Positions 1 through 9,287 of a stretch of DNA of 64,000 nt are shown here, in pieces. Position 1 is the stretch's first letter. Each line of letters starts with the position of its first letter. Source of the stretch: Dokdonella sp. (GTDB lineage Bacteria; Pseudomonadota; Gammaproteobacteria; Xanthomonadales; Rhodanobacteraceae). The notes beneath the pieces were generated by a model, which saw nothing but the letters and a program-made list of their open reading frames with translations, ran no database searches and was not told where the DNA came from. The stretch spans positions 1-64,000 of the forward strand of contig NZ_JAHCAP010000017.1 in the NCBI RefSeq assembly GCF_019634815.1, read 5' to 3'. A program made the translations under genes and the position numbers.

Positions 1-385
1 CATACGGACGTGAGTCGGTTCTCGCGTCGGCGCAGCGGAGGCTACCGAGGCCAACTTTCGGCGCAAGCCGAAATTCCCGAGCGCAGGGATACGGGACGAG
101 CAGGCACGGACGCCAGTCGGTTCTCGCGCAAGCGAACACGGTCAGGACAACGCAAGACTTCGGCGCGAGCCGAAGCGCCCGAGCGCGCGGATGCGGGACG
201 AACCGGCACGGACGCCCGTCGGTTCTCGCGAAAGCGAACACGACCAGGACGGCGCAAAACCTCGGCACCAGCCGAAATTCCCAACCGCAGGAATGCGCAA
301 CGAGCGCATTCGGACGTGAGTGGGTTGTCGCGACTGCGATCAAGATTGCGCCAGAGCAAAATCCCGATGCGCGCGGCAAAACGCG
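1..385. repeat. 102-bp tandem repeats downstream of efpL
   Basis: This stretch holds no credible gene. A 102-bp unit repeats at positions 14, 116 and 218, with a partial fourth copy at 320. Each unit opens with GTCGGTTCTCGCG or a close variant. Each also carries a small hairpin at the same offset: 56-73 (TTTCGGC-GCAA-GCCGAAA), 158-175 (CTTCGGC-GCGA-GCCGAAG) and an imperfect third at 260-277. The first two loops are of the GNRA type. The unit is 34 codons long, so open frames run through it on both strands and encode Arg-rich repeats. These frames are probably incidental, given the base composition and the lack of a ribosome binding site. The array begins right after the efpL stop and runs off or close to the left window edge. 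Confidence 0.8.
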
Positions 386-949
386 TCAGGCTCTACCGCC
401 GAACTCACCCGTGGTCGTGCTCACGTAGACCTTTTCACCGGTACTGATGTACTCGGGAACGAGGATTTCGATGCCGGTCGACAGGCGCGCTGGCTTGGGA
501 CGCTTGGTCGCCGTCGCGCCCTTGAGTTCGGGTGCGGTGTCGACGACTTCGAGCACGACGTTCTGCGGCAGTTGCAGTGCGACGGGCACGCCGTCGATGA
601 GCTGCACGTAGCAGTCCTCGATGCCGTCGACGAGATAGCCCGCGGCATCGCCGATCGCGGCGGCATCGAGCGTGTACTGGGTGTAGTCCTCGCTGTCCAT
701 GAACACGAAGGCTTCGCCGTCCTTGTAGGAAAAGCCGACTGCACGGCGCGTGAGTTCGGTTTCCTTGAGGTCGTCGTCGGCGCGCAGCGACAGGTCGAGT
801 TTCTGTGCGCCTGGCACGCTGTACATGGTGAAACGGAAGGTGACGTTACCGCCGCGCCCTTGCGGCGAGCTGCGCTCGATGCCGCGGATTTGCCAGACCT
901 TGCCGTCATGCTCGACGACGTTGCCCTTCTTGATTTCGGAGGCTTTCAT
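386..949 (-). CDS. efpL: Elongation factor P-like protein EfpL (YeiP)
   Basis: This 187-residue paralogue of translation factor EF-P should bind stalled ribosomes between the P and E sites and relieve poly-proline or related stalls. The three-barrel EF-P layout is complete: a KOW-like N-terminal domain (about 1-65), a central OB domain with the [17 protein letters not shown] motif, and a C-terminal OB domain ending in [15 protein letters not shown]. The tip of the first domain is extended and reads SSPQGRGGN, with Arg32 at the tip. That is the signature of the EfpL/YeiP subfamily rather than canonical EF-P, which has a Lys or Arg in a shorter loop. The ATG is preceded by weakly purine-rich sequence. 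The gene stands alone, with tandem repeats following its stop codon. Confidence 0.93.
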   Translation of the reverse strand: MKASEIKKGNVVEHDGKVWQIRGIERSSPQGRGGNVTFRFTMYSVPGAQKLDLSLRADDDLKETELTRRAVGFSYKDGEAFVFMDSEDYTQYTLDAAAIGDAAGYLVDGIEDCYVQLIDGVPVALQLPQNVVLEVVDTAPELKGATATKRPKPARLSTGIEILVPEYISTGEKVYVSTTTGEFGGRA

Positions 950-1018
950 GGGTGGGGTGATTCGTGCTGGGTGATGTGGTGCGCGCTGCGTGATTGCGGC
1001 GCGCGCGGGTGAATGTGC

Positions 1019-1789
1019 TTACTTCGGCGCCAGTCGCACCGCGCCATCGAGACGGATCGTGGTGCCGTTGAGATAGCGGTGGCCGATGATGTAGGCGACC
1101 AGGTCGGCAAATTCGGAAGCCTGCCCCAGGCGCGAAGGAAACGGAATCGAGGCCGACAGGGATTTCTGCACTTCGTCGGGCATGCCGTCGACCATCGGCG
1201 TCCAGAAGATGCCGGGTGCGATCGTCATCACGCGGATGCCGAAGCGCGCGAGCTCGCGCGCCATCGGCAGGGTCATGCCGACCACGCCGCCCTTGGAGGC
1301 GGAGTAGGCAGCCTGGCCGATCTGTCCTTCAAAGGCGGCGACCGATGCGGTGTTGACGATCACGCCGCGCTCGCCGTCCGGGCCGGCAGGGTTTTCCTGC
1401 ATGACTGCCGCCGCGGCCTTGGCAACATTGAAACTGCCGACCAGATTGACCATGACCGTGTTCGAGAAATTCGAGAGCGGCATCGGCCCGTTCTTGCCGA
1501 GCACGCGGCCGGCACCGAGGATGCCTGCGCAGTTGATCGCGACGTTGAGTCCGCCGAGGAAGCCGCGCGCGGCGCTGATGTTGGCGGCGACGCCGTCCTC
1601 GTCGCTGACATCGGTGCGGAAGTAACGCACGTTTCCGTTGCCCAGTGCGGCAACCGCGGCCGCGCCCTTGTCATCGTTGAGGTCGAGCAGGGCAAGCTTG
1701 GCGCCATGCGCGACCAGATGCTGTGCGACCGCGTAGCCGAGCCCGGAAACCCCGCCGGTGATGACGGCTTTGACCTGATCGAGTTGCAT
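1019..1789 (-). CDS. Short-chain dehydrogenase, HSD10-like 3-hydroxyacyl-CoA dehydrogenase
   Basis: A 256-residue classical short-chain dehydrogenase. It has the NAD-binding TGGVSGLG motif at 11-18, an acidic residue in LLDLND after the second strand (which favours NAD over NADP), NCAG in strand 4, and the catalytic pair Tyr162/Lys166 in YSASKGG. The DxDE/D segment, the long loop before the Tyr and the ending VRLAPK resemble the type 10 17-beta-hydroxysteroid / 2-methyl-3-hydroxybutyryl-CoA dehydrogenase family. Members of that family oxidise 2-methyl-3-hydroxybutyryl-CoA in isoleucine breakdown. Its position beside HMG-CoA lyase and methylcrotonyl-CoA carboxylase, and near a thiolase that could do the next step, supports this role. 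Exact substrate is inferred. Confidence 0.87.
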   Translation of the reverse strand: MQLDQVKAVITGGVSGLGYAVAQHLVAHGAKLALLDLNDDKGAAAVAALGNGNVRYFRTDVSDEDGVAANISAARGFLGGLNVAINCAGILGAGRVLGKNGPMPLSNFSNTVMVNLVGSFNVAKAAAAVMQENPAGPDGERGVIVNTASVAAFEGQIGQAAYSASKGGVVGMTLPMARELARFGIRVMTIAPGIFWTPMVDGMPDEVQKSLSASIPFPSRLGQASEFADLVAYIIGHRYLNGTTIRLDGAVRLAPK

Positions 1790-1880
1790 GGGTGCACCTG
1801 CGGCTGGAAAAACGCCGATTCTAGCAGGCTGCGCGGAAGTATCCCGGCCGCGTCACGGCAGGGCGGCGTGCGCGAATCGG

Positions 1881-2690
1881 CTACAGCGTCTGGCGGAAAT
1901 CCAGGTCATAGCGCGTGCCGCCGGGCAGTGCGTGCAGGCGCAGGTTGGTGATGCGGATCGGTGCGCCCGGTGCGACATCGGCGACATTCGAATCGGTCAT
2001 CTCGCTCGGATCGAGCAGGGTCACGCCGCCTTGACCGACCACTTCGAGCACGTTGTCGGGGCCGATGATCGCCGAGGTGTCGGCATCGATGCCCAGACCG
2101 AGCGCGAAGGGATTGAGCGCGAGCGCGGCAAGCAGGCGACCGAGCCGATCACTCGCATGACCGCCCTGATCGATGATCACGCGATTGGTGAGCCCGAGGC
2201 CCGGCGCCAGTTGAACGCCGCCGTGGCGAGGCGTGGCGCCGGTTTCACCACGTGCGAGCATGTGTTCGCACAGCAGGGCAGCGGCTGCGCCGCAGCCGGC
2301 CACGGCCATGCCTTCGGCATTGCGCCGGCGCAACGAGCGTGCCAGCGGTGTGCCACCGATCAGGGTCGACAGGCGCAGCGGCTGGTCGGTTTGCAGCAGG
2401 GCGAGCTGGGCACCTTCGAGTGCGTCGAGCAGACTGCGTTGCTCGCAGTCGGCGCGTGCGCGCAGGGCCGCGCGCCAGACGTCGGCGGCACCGGCCGAAC
2501 GCATTTGCATGCTCAGATCGAGATCGTCGTTCTCACCTTCGTCTCGCCGGGCGATCAGCACCACGCGTGGCTGCGGGCCGAGCAGTCCGAACACGCGGGC
2601 AAAGCTGCCGAGGCCGCTGTCGGACGGTGTCGCCTCGCCACTGGCGATGATCAGGCCGCGGGTGCGATCGGGTCCGAGTCTGGCCGGCAT
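1881..2690 (-). CDS. Cyanophycinase-like (S51 family) protein with degenerate active site
   Basis: The chosen start is the ATG at 2690, giving 269 residues; an upstream extension of the frame would lie inside the HMG-CoA lyase gene. The fold resembles cyanophycinase/peptidase S51: a Rossmann-like N-terminal half with GLIIASGEATP, then a nucleophile-elbow region, then the family's C-terminal block (GRLLAALALNPFALGLGIDADTS) and a terminal strand-rich tail. Family enzymes carry GTSAGA with the nucleophilic Ser and a DQHF motif. Here the elbow reads VAGCGAAA (130-137), with no Ser, and the second motif reads DQGGH (174-178). The protein is therefore probably not a serine peptidase unless Cys133 substitutes. 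It lies between the HSD10-like gene and HMG-CoA lyase on the same strand. A binding or repurposed role is possible; its function is not known. Confidence 0.7.
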   Translation of the reverse strand: MPARLGPDRTRGLIIASGEATPSDSGLGSFARVFGLLGPQPRVVLIARRDEGENDDLDLSMQMRSAGAADVWRAALRARADCEQRSLLDALEGAQLALLQTDQPLRLSTLIGGTPLARSLRRRNAEGMAVAGCGAAAALLCEHMLARGETGATPRHGGVQLAPGLGLTNRVIIDQGGHASDRLGRLLAALALNPFALGLGIDADTSAIIGPDNVLEVVGQGGVTLLDPSEMTDSNVADVAPGAPIRITNLRLHALPGGTRYDLDFRQTL

Positions 2691-2745
2691 GGCAGCAGGT
2701 TCCGCAAAAGCCCGAGTATAGCCAGCGCCACGCGCCGCGGTGACC

Positions 2746-3642
2746 TCAGGCGCTGCGCGCGCGGGCCACGCGGCTGGAGGTCGCTCGCCCCAGCGCACCG
2801 CTCAGCCACAGGCCGGTTTCGATCAGCCGGGGCAGGTCGATGCCAGTGGCAATGCCCATGCCTTCGAGCATGTAGACGACGTCTTCGCTGGCGACATTGC
2901 CGGTGGCACCCTTGGCATACGGGCAGCCGCCGGTGCCGCCGACCGAGCTGTCGACCACACCGACGCCTTCCTCGAGACAGGCGAGGATGTTGGCCAGTGC
3001 CTGGCCGTAGGTGTCGTGGAAATGCACTGCCAGGGCGCTCATCGGTACCTCGCCCGCTACCGCGCGCAGCATCACGCGTGCCTTGCCCGGCGTGCCCACG
3101 CCGATGGTGTCGCCGAGCGAGATTTCATGGCAGCCGAGTTCGTGCAGGCGGCGCGCCACGCGCACCACCTCGCTCACCGGCACCTCGCCCTGGTACGGGC
3201 AACCGAGTACGGTCGAGACGTAGCCGCGCACGCGCACGCCATCGGCGCGCGCCTGCTCGAGTACCGGCAGGAAGCGTTCGATCGACTCATCGATCGAAGC
3301 ATTGATGTTCTTGCGATTGAAGGCTTCCGAAGCGGCGGTGAAGATCGCGATGTCGCACACGCCGACCGCGCGCGCCCGTTCATAGCCCTGCAAGTTGGGT
3401 ACCAACACCGGATAGGTCACGCCGTCGCGGCGCGTGATTCCTGCAAACACCTCGGCGGCATCGGCCAGTTGCGGCACCCATTTCGGGCTGACGAAGCTGG
3501 TTGCCTCGATCGTGCGCAGCCCGCTTGCGGAAAGGCGATCGATCAATTCGATCTTGGTTGCCGCGGGGATGATCGTCTTCTCGTTCTGCAGGCCGTCGCG
3601 CGCGCCGACCTCGACGATGCGCACGCTCGTGGGCAGGCTCAT
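2746..3642 (-). CDS. liuE: Hydroxymethylglutaryl-CoA lyase
   Basis: A 298-residue TIM-barrel lyase of the HMGL-like family. It cleaves HMG-CoA to acetoacetate and acetyl-CoA, the last step of leucine catabolism. The metal and substrate site is seen in EVGARDGLQNEK (Arg15, Asp16), the HFHDTYGQALAN motif holds metal-binding His residues, and the signature loop GGTGGCPYAKGATGN carries the catalytic Cys240. The length is normal for bacterial HMGL. The upstream lipoprotein stop overlaps its ATG (ATGA at 3639-3642), so translation may be coupled. Its partners for the preceding steps, liuD, liuC, liuB and liuA, are all in this window on the same strand. Confidence 0.96.
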   Translation of the reverse strand: MSLPTSVRIVEVGARDGLQNEKTIIPAATKIELIDRLSASGLRTIEATSFVSPKWVPQLADAAEVFAGITRRDGVTYPVLVPNLQGYERARAVGVCDIAIFTAASEAFNRKNINASIDESIERFLPVLEQARADGVRVRGYVSTVLGCPYQGEVPVSEVVRVARRLHELGCHEISLGDTIGVGTPGKARVMLRAVAGEVPMSALAVHFHDTYGQALANILACLEEGVGVVDSSVGGTGGCPYAKGATGNVASEDVVYMLEGMGIATGIDLPRLIETGLWLSGALGRATSSRVARARSA

Positions 3643-4304
3643 CGCCGCGACTCCGTTGCGGCCGTCTTGCGCAGCGAGCGCTCGAAATCCTGCAGGCTCT
3701 GGCTGCTGCGTTTGAAGAAGTAGGCCGGCTTGTCCTCGAACAGATCGTGACGCCGCACCGCATCGAGCATCTGCTGACGACCGCCACGGATGTAGACATG
3801 CAGGCTGTTGCGACCCTTGGCCACCGTGCCGTCGAGCTTGCCATCGATCACCAGTCGCGCGGCCTTGTTGCTGTCGACGTTGCGCAGTTCCAGGCGATCG
3901 CCGCGAATGCGGTACTTGGCGAAGAAATACGATTTCTGCGGAACCGGGTCGATGTCATAGGGCGGCGCGATGTCGCCGAGCGCACGCAGGGCGACATCGG
4001 TGACCACGACGTAGTCGTTGCCGCCCGCGTGCACGAAATTAACCGGAATCCTGGTGTGCTTGAGCGGGCCGCCCGCTTCGGGTTGCTCGAACAGCGTGAG
4101 GGCGCAGGCTTCGTCGACATGCATGCCGGTTTCATGGCGCTCGCCATCGGCCCGGCGCCCGTCGTCGTCGGCGGAAAACCACAGGCCCTTCCAGGCGGTA
4201 TCGCAGGTCTCTATGTTGTCGCCCAAAGGCGATTCGAAGCGTGTCTCCACGCAGCCGCCGAGCAGCACGCAGGCAAGCAAGGCAATCCAGGCGAGCTTGG
4301 GCAT
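3639..4304 (-). CDS. Predicted lipoprotein of unknown function
   Basis: A 221-residue protein that starts with a basic residue and a hydrophobic stretch ending in the lipobox LLGGC (Cys18), so it is predicted to be lipidated and anchored in the envelope. I do not recognise the mature domain. It contains paired aromatic/strand segments (VNFVHAGGNDYVVVTDVAL, KSYFFAKYRIRGDRLELRNVD), suggesting a small beta-rich fold, and ends with a basic helical tail. The stop overlaps the liuE start by ATGA, and liuD lies upstream on the same strand, so it sits inside the leucine-catabolic gene run. Whether it serves that pathway is unclear. Confidence 0.72.
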   Translation of the reverse strand: MPKLAWIALLACVLLGGCVETRFESPLGDNIETCDTAWKGLWFSADDDGRRADGERHETGMHVDEACALTLFEQPEAGGPLKHTRIPVNFVHAGGNDYVVVTDVALRALGDIAPPYDIDPVPQKSYFFAKYRIRGDRLELRNVDSNKAARLVIDGKLDGTVAKGRNSLHVYIRGGRQQMLDAVRRHDLFEDKPAYFFKRSSQSLQDFERSLRKTAATESRR

Positions 4305-4366
4305 GGGTGATTCCCTGAGCGGAAACGAGGAATGCCGATTCTACCTGTATGGGGACGCGACTCGCT

Positions 4367-6367
<2,001 letters not shown>

Positions 6368-6465
6368 GCGGGATTCCGGCTGCTCGATGCCGGTGATGAT
6401 AGGCGATCGCGGGCGCGGCGTGAGATTCCTGTCCTCGCTGCGCTACTGCGCTAGCATGCGCGGTG

Positions 6466-8058
6466 ATGACCCTGCCCGCCGTTGAAGCCAATCGTGCCGT
6501 AGTGAAGCCGGAACTTGCGCGGCAGCTTGCCGAACTCCAGGGGCAGCCATCATCGGTCTGGCTCGATCATGTGCGTGAGTTGGTGTTGGCAGCGGATCTC
6601 GACACTGCCGCAAACCTGCTTGCGACAGCCGTGACGAGTTTGCCGTTCGATGCGCAGATTCAGCTGGCGCAGGCGGGTGTCATGCGCCTGCGTGGTGAGG
6701 TGGCGAGTGCGGAGCAGGTACTTCGGGAGCTGCTCGTTCGCGAGCCTGCGCACTTCGCGGCGGCATTCGAACTGGCGAATCTGCTGTCCACGCGCGGCGC
6801 ACGCAAGGCGGCAGGTGAAGTCCTGCGCGCAACTCTGACCCGCATGCCACAGGGCGCCGATCTGGCGATGCGGGCGGCCAAACAACTGGCGGACTGGGGC
6901 GACAAGGCCGCTGCGGTCGAGATCGCCGAGGCAGCGATCTCGGCAGGTGCCAACGAGCCGATGCTGTGGCTCTATCTTGCGGCGCTGCAGGGCCAGCTTG
7001 GCGCCTTCGAGCGCGCGCGTGCGTGTTATCTCGCGGCGATCGAGCGTGACCCGCGGATGCTCGAGTTCGGCGCGGCCTACGGTCTGGTGACGGTCGCGCG
7101 CCATGTCGACCGCGGGCATCCGGATCTCGCCCGTCTGCGTGACTGGCTGGCGCTGCCGGAGCTTGGCCAGGCCGCCCGCGCATCCTTGTTGTTCGCGCAC
7201 GGCAAGGTGGCTGACGACCTCGGCGATTTCACTGCAGCGGCCGCGTACTTCCGCGAGGCCAATACCCTGATTGGTGCACGAGGTTGGTCATGCAAGGCCT
7301 GGCGCAGAGTCGTCGAAGCCAGACTTGGCGCCGCGCCTGTGCCCGCGCGATCCCCCGCGGCGGACGAGCCGACCCCGATCTTCATCGTCGGCGCGCCGCG
7401 TTCGGGTACGACGCTGGTCGCCGAACTGCTGGGGCGCTCGCCGCAGACGCGCAATCGCGGCGAACTCGACTGGTTGCCGGCGATCGCCGACGAGCTCGCG
7501 CGTGCGGCCAAGGTCGATCGCTCGCTGCTGGATGCGATGGCTGCGCGTTATCTCGACCGTTTGCGCGATGAAGATGCGCAGACGCGCTGGTTCATCGACA
7601 AGCAGCCACTCAACTTCATGCATCTGGACCTGATCGGCAGCTTGTTTCCACAGGCGATCGTCATTCATTGCCATCGCAACAGCCGCGACACGGCGCTGTC
7701 GATCTGGAGCCAGCATTTCGAATCGCACGACTATCGCTTTGCCTACGATTTCGGCGACATCGCTTGCGTGTTCAAGGGCTGTTCACGCCTGCTGGCCAAG
7801 GCCAGGCGCCACTCTGCAGCGCGAATCCTGGAGGTGCGCTATGAGGCGCTCGCGCGCGAGCCGCAGCGCACGGTCGACGCACTTGCCGCTGCAATCGGGC
7901 TCGACGCCTTTGAATGCAGCGCACCGCAGGACGCGATTGCGGCGATCGGCACGGCGAGCCTGTGGCAGGCGCGCCAGCCGGTCTATACGCGTTCAATCGG
8001 GCGTTGGCATGCCTATGCGGCTGCGGTGCCCGAGCTGCTGGCGTTCGCCGACGATTGA
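6466..8058 (+). CDS. TPR-repeat sulfotransferase
   Basis: A 530-residue protein with two parts. The first 290 or so residues are alpha-helical TPR-like repeats rich in A and L (for example LLVREPAHFAAAFELANLLS). The C-terminal part is a sulfotransferase fold, starting with the 5'-phosphosulfate loop IFIVGAPRSGTTLVAELLG near residue 305 and followed by IDKQPLNFMHLDLI and HCHRNSRDTALSIW, the usual PAPS 3'-phosphate region. It should transfer sulfate from PAPS to an unknown acceptor, with the TPR part choosing the partner. The ATG at 6466 is preferred over the GTG one codon upstream. It is divergent from liuD. Such TPR-sulfotransferases are common in this order; nothing here names the substrate. 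Confidence 0.88.
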   Translation: MTLPAVEANRAVVKPELARQLAELQGQPSSVWLDHVRELVLAADLDTAANLLATAVTSLPFDAQIQLAQAGVMRLRGEVASAEQVLRELLVREPAHFAAAFELANLLSTRGARKAAGEVLRATLTRMPQGADLAMRAAKQLADWGDKAAAVEIAEAAISAGANEPMLWLYLAALQGQLGAFERARACYLAAIERDPRMLEFGAAYGLVTVARHVDRGHPDLARLRDWLALPELGQAARASLLFAHGKVADDLGDFTAAAAYFREANTLIGARGWSCKAWRRVVEARLGAAPVPARSPAADEPTPIFIVGAPRSGTTLVAELLGRSPQTRNRGELDWLPAIADELARAAKVDRSLLDAMAARYLDRLRDEDAQTRWFIDKQPLNFMHLDLIGSLFPQAIVIHCHRNSRDTALSIWSQHFESHDYRFAYDFGDIACVFKGCSRLLAKARRHSAARILEVRYEALAREPQRTVDALAAAIGLDAFECSAPQDAIAAIGTASLWQARQPVYTRSIGRWHAYAAAVPELLAFADD

Positions 8059-8087
8059 CTGGCGCCCGCTTGCGGCGGCGAGCGCAT

Positions 8088-8897
8088 TCAGCCGCGCGTG
8101 CCGGTGGAGGGTTCCAGCCAATCCGCCGGACGCTTGTCGAGGAAGGCGCCGATGCCCTGTTGACCCTCGGCCGAGACGCGCAGACGCGCGATCAAGGCCG
8201 CATTTTCGGCGTCGATGCGTTTGGCTGCCTCGGACTCCATGCCGGCCATGCGCATGGCGAGTTGTTTGGCTTCGCGCTGCGCAAGCGGGCCGCCCTTGAG
8301 CAGGAAATGCAGGCAGCGGTCGATGCTGTCTTCGAGCTGTGCCGAAGGTACGGCTTCGTGCAGCAAGCCGATGCGTGTCGCGGTCGCTGCGTCGAACACC
8401 TCACCACTGATGAACAGGCGACGTGCCTGACGCAGGCCGATCGCGGCGACCACATAAGGCGAGATCACTGCGGGGACGAGACCGAGCTTGACTTCCGAGA
8501 GCGAGAATTTGGCGGTGTCGATGCCGATTGCGATATCACAGCAGGCGACCAGGCCGACGCCCCCGCCGTAGGCCGAACCGTTGACGCGTGCGAGCGTCGG
8601 CTTGCGCAGGAAGTTGAGCGTGCGCATGAGTTCGGCCAGCCGCAGTGAATCAGCGCGATTGTCGGATTCGCTGGCCGCGGCCATGCCACGCATCCAGTTG
8701 AGGTCGGCGCCGGCCGAGAACGAACTGCCCGCGCCCGTGAGCACCACCGCACGTACCGCGGGATCGTTTTCGCAGTCCTTGAGCGCGGCGGTCAGGGCGG
8801 CGATCAAGCCGTCGTCGAAGGCGTTGTGAACCTGCGCGCGATCCAGCGTCACGGTGGCAATGCCGGACTGGGTGCGGACTTGGATCGAATCGGTCAT
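8088..8897 (-). CDS. liuC: Methylglutaconyl-CoA hydratase (enoyl-CoA hydratase family)
   Basis: The start is the ATG at 8897 (MTDSIQV); an upstream in-frame extension looks non-coding. At 269 residues this is a standard crotonase. It shows the oxyanion-hole segment SFSAGADLNWM, the second oxyanion loop GSAYGGGVGLVACCDIAI, and the acidic residue in SEVKLGLVPAVISPYV that acts as catalytic Glu in this family. The ADLNWMRGMA sequence and the surrounding leucine genes favour methylglutaconyl-CoA hydratase, which hydrates 3-methylglutaconyl-CoA to HMG-CoA between the carboxylase and the lyase. A generic enoyl-CoA hydratase is the alternative. It is divergent from feoA. Confidence 0.88.
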   Translation of the reverse strand: MTDSIQVRTQSGIATVTLDRAQVHNAFDDGLIAALTAALKDCENDPAVRAVVLTGAGSSFSAGADLNWMRGMAAASESDNRADSLRLAELMRTLNFLRKPTLARVNGSAYGGGVGLVACCDIAIGIDTAKFSLSEVKLGLVPAVISPYVVAAIGLRQARRLFISGEVFDAATATRIGLLHEAVPSAQLEDSIDRCLHFLLKGGPLAQREAKQLAMRMAGMESEAAKRIDAENAALIARLRVSAEGQQGIGAFLDKRPADWLEPSTGTRG

Positions 8898-9005
8898 GGC
8901 GGGGCGCTTCAGGTGAGAATCACCGTACATGATAGCGGTTCGTGACAGCCTGCCCGGCGCACGAACGGACACAGTCAGGGCAATCCCGGCGAATGCGGAA
9001 TCCGC

Positions 9006-9030
9006 TACAATGCGAACAATTCTTGTTTGC
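9006..9030 (+). promoter_or_regulatory. Candidate feo promoter and 9-1-9 dyad operator
   Basis: TACAAT at 9006-9011 resembles a -10 element. Directly after it lies the dyad GCGAACAAT-T-CTTGTTTGC at 9012-9030, with 7 of 9 arm positions complementary. The 9-1-9 geometry matches that of a Fur box, but the base sequence does not match the classic GATAAT consensus well. It lies 11 bases before the feoA ATG, where a repressor would block transcription. Regulation by Fur or another iron-responsive factor is inferred. Confidence 0.4.
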
Positions 9031-9041
9031 GCTCAACTCCG

Positions 9042-9287
9042 ATGCGACTCTCCGAACTCGGCAAAGGTCATGACGCGGTCGTCGCGCGCGTGGAAGCCGC
9101 ACATCCCGACGATGCGGTCGCGCGGCGCCTGAACGAACTGGGCTTCGTCGCCGGCGAGCCGGTGCGGGTGGTGGCGATCGGGCCGATCGGGCGTGATCCG
9201 ATGCTCGTGCAGATCGGTTTCACGCGCTTTGCGCTGCGCCGCCCCGAAGCCGCACGCGTGGTGCTCGTCGAGGGCACTCCGGCATGA
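9042..9287 (+). CDS. feoA: Ferrous iron transport protein A
   Basis: An 81-residue SH3-like FeoA protein. The typical features are the opening MRLSELGKGHDAVV, the motif RRLNELGFVAGEPVRVV, and the strand IGPIGRDPMLVQIGFTRFALRRPEA. FeoA is a small cytosolic partner of the FeoB permease in Fe(II) uptake. The ATG at 9042 is chosen because family members start with M-L/R-LSEL. Its stop codon overlaps the feoB start (ATGA at 9284-9287), so the two are co-translated. A dyad that could be an iron-responsive operator lies immediately upstream. Confidence 0.95.
   Translation: MRLSELGKGHDAVVARVEAAHPDDAVARRLNELGFVAGEPVRVVAIGPIGRDPMLVQIGFTRFALRRPEAARVVLVEGTPA

Noticed and set aside
10..447. Open frame for an Arg-rich 34-residue repeat protein
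   Set aside because: It spans the 102-bp DNA repeat and then overlaps efpL in antisense. Both strands are open, as expected for a GC-rich repeat of 34 codons. There is no ribosome binding site.
1788..3305. Long forward frame of 505 codons
   Set aside because: It is antisense to the cyanophycinase-like gene and liuE, which have clear family motifs.
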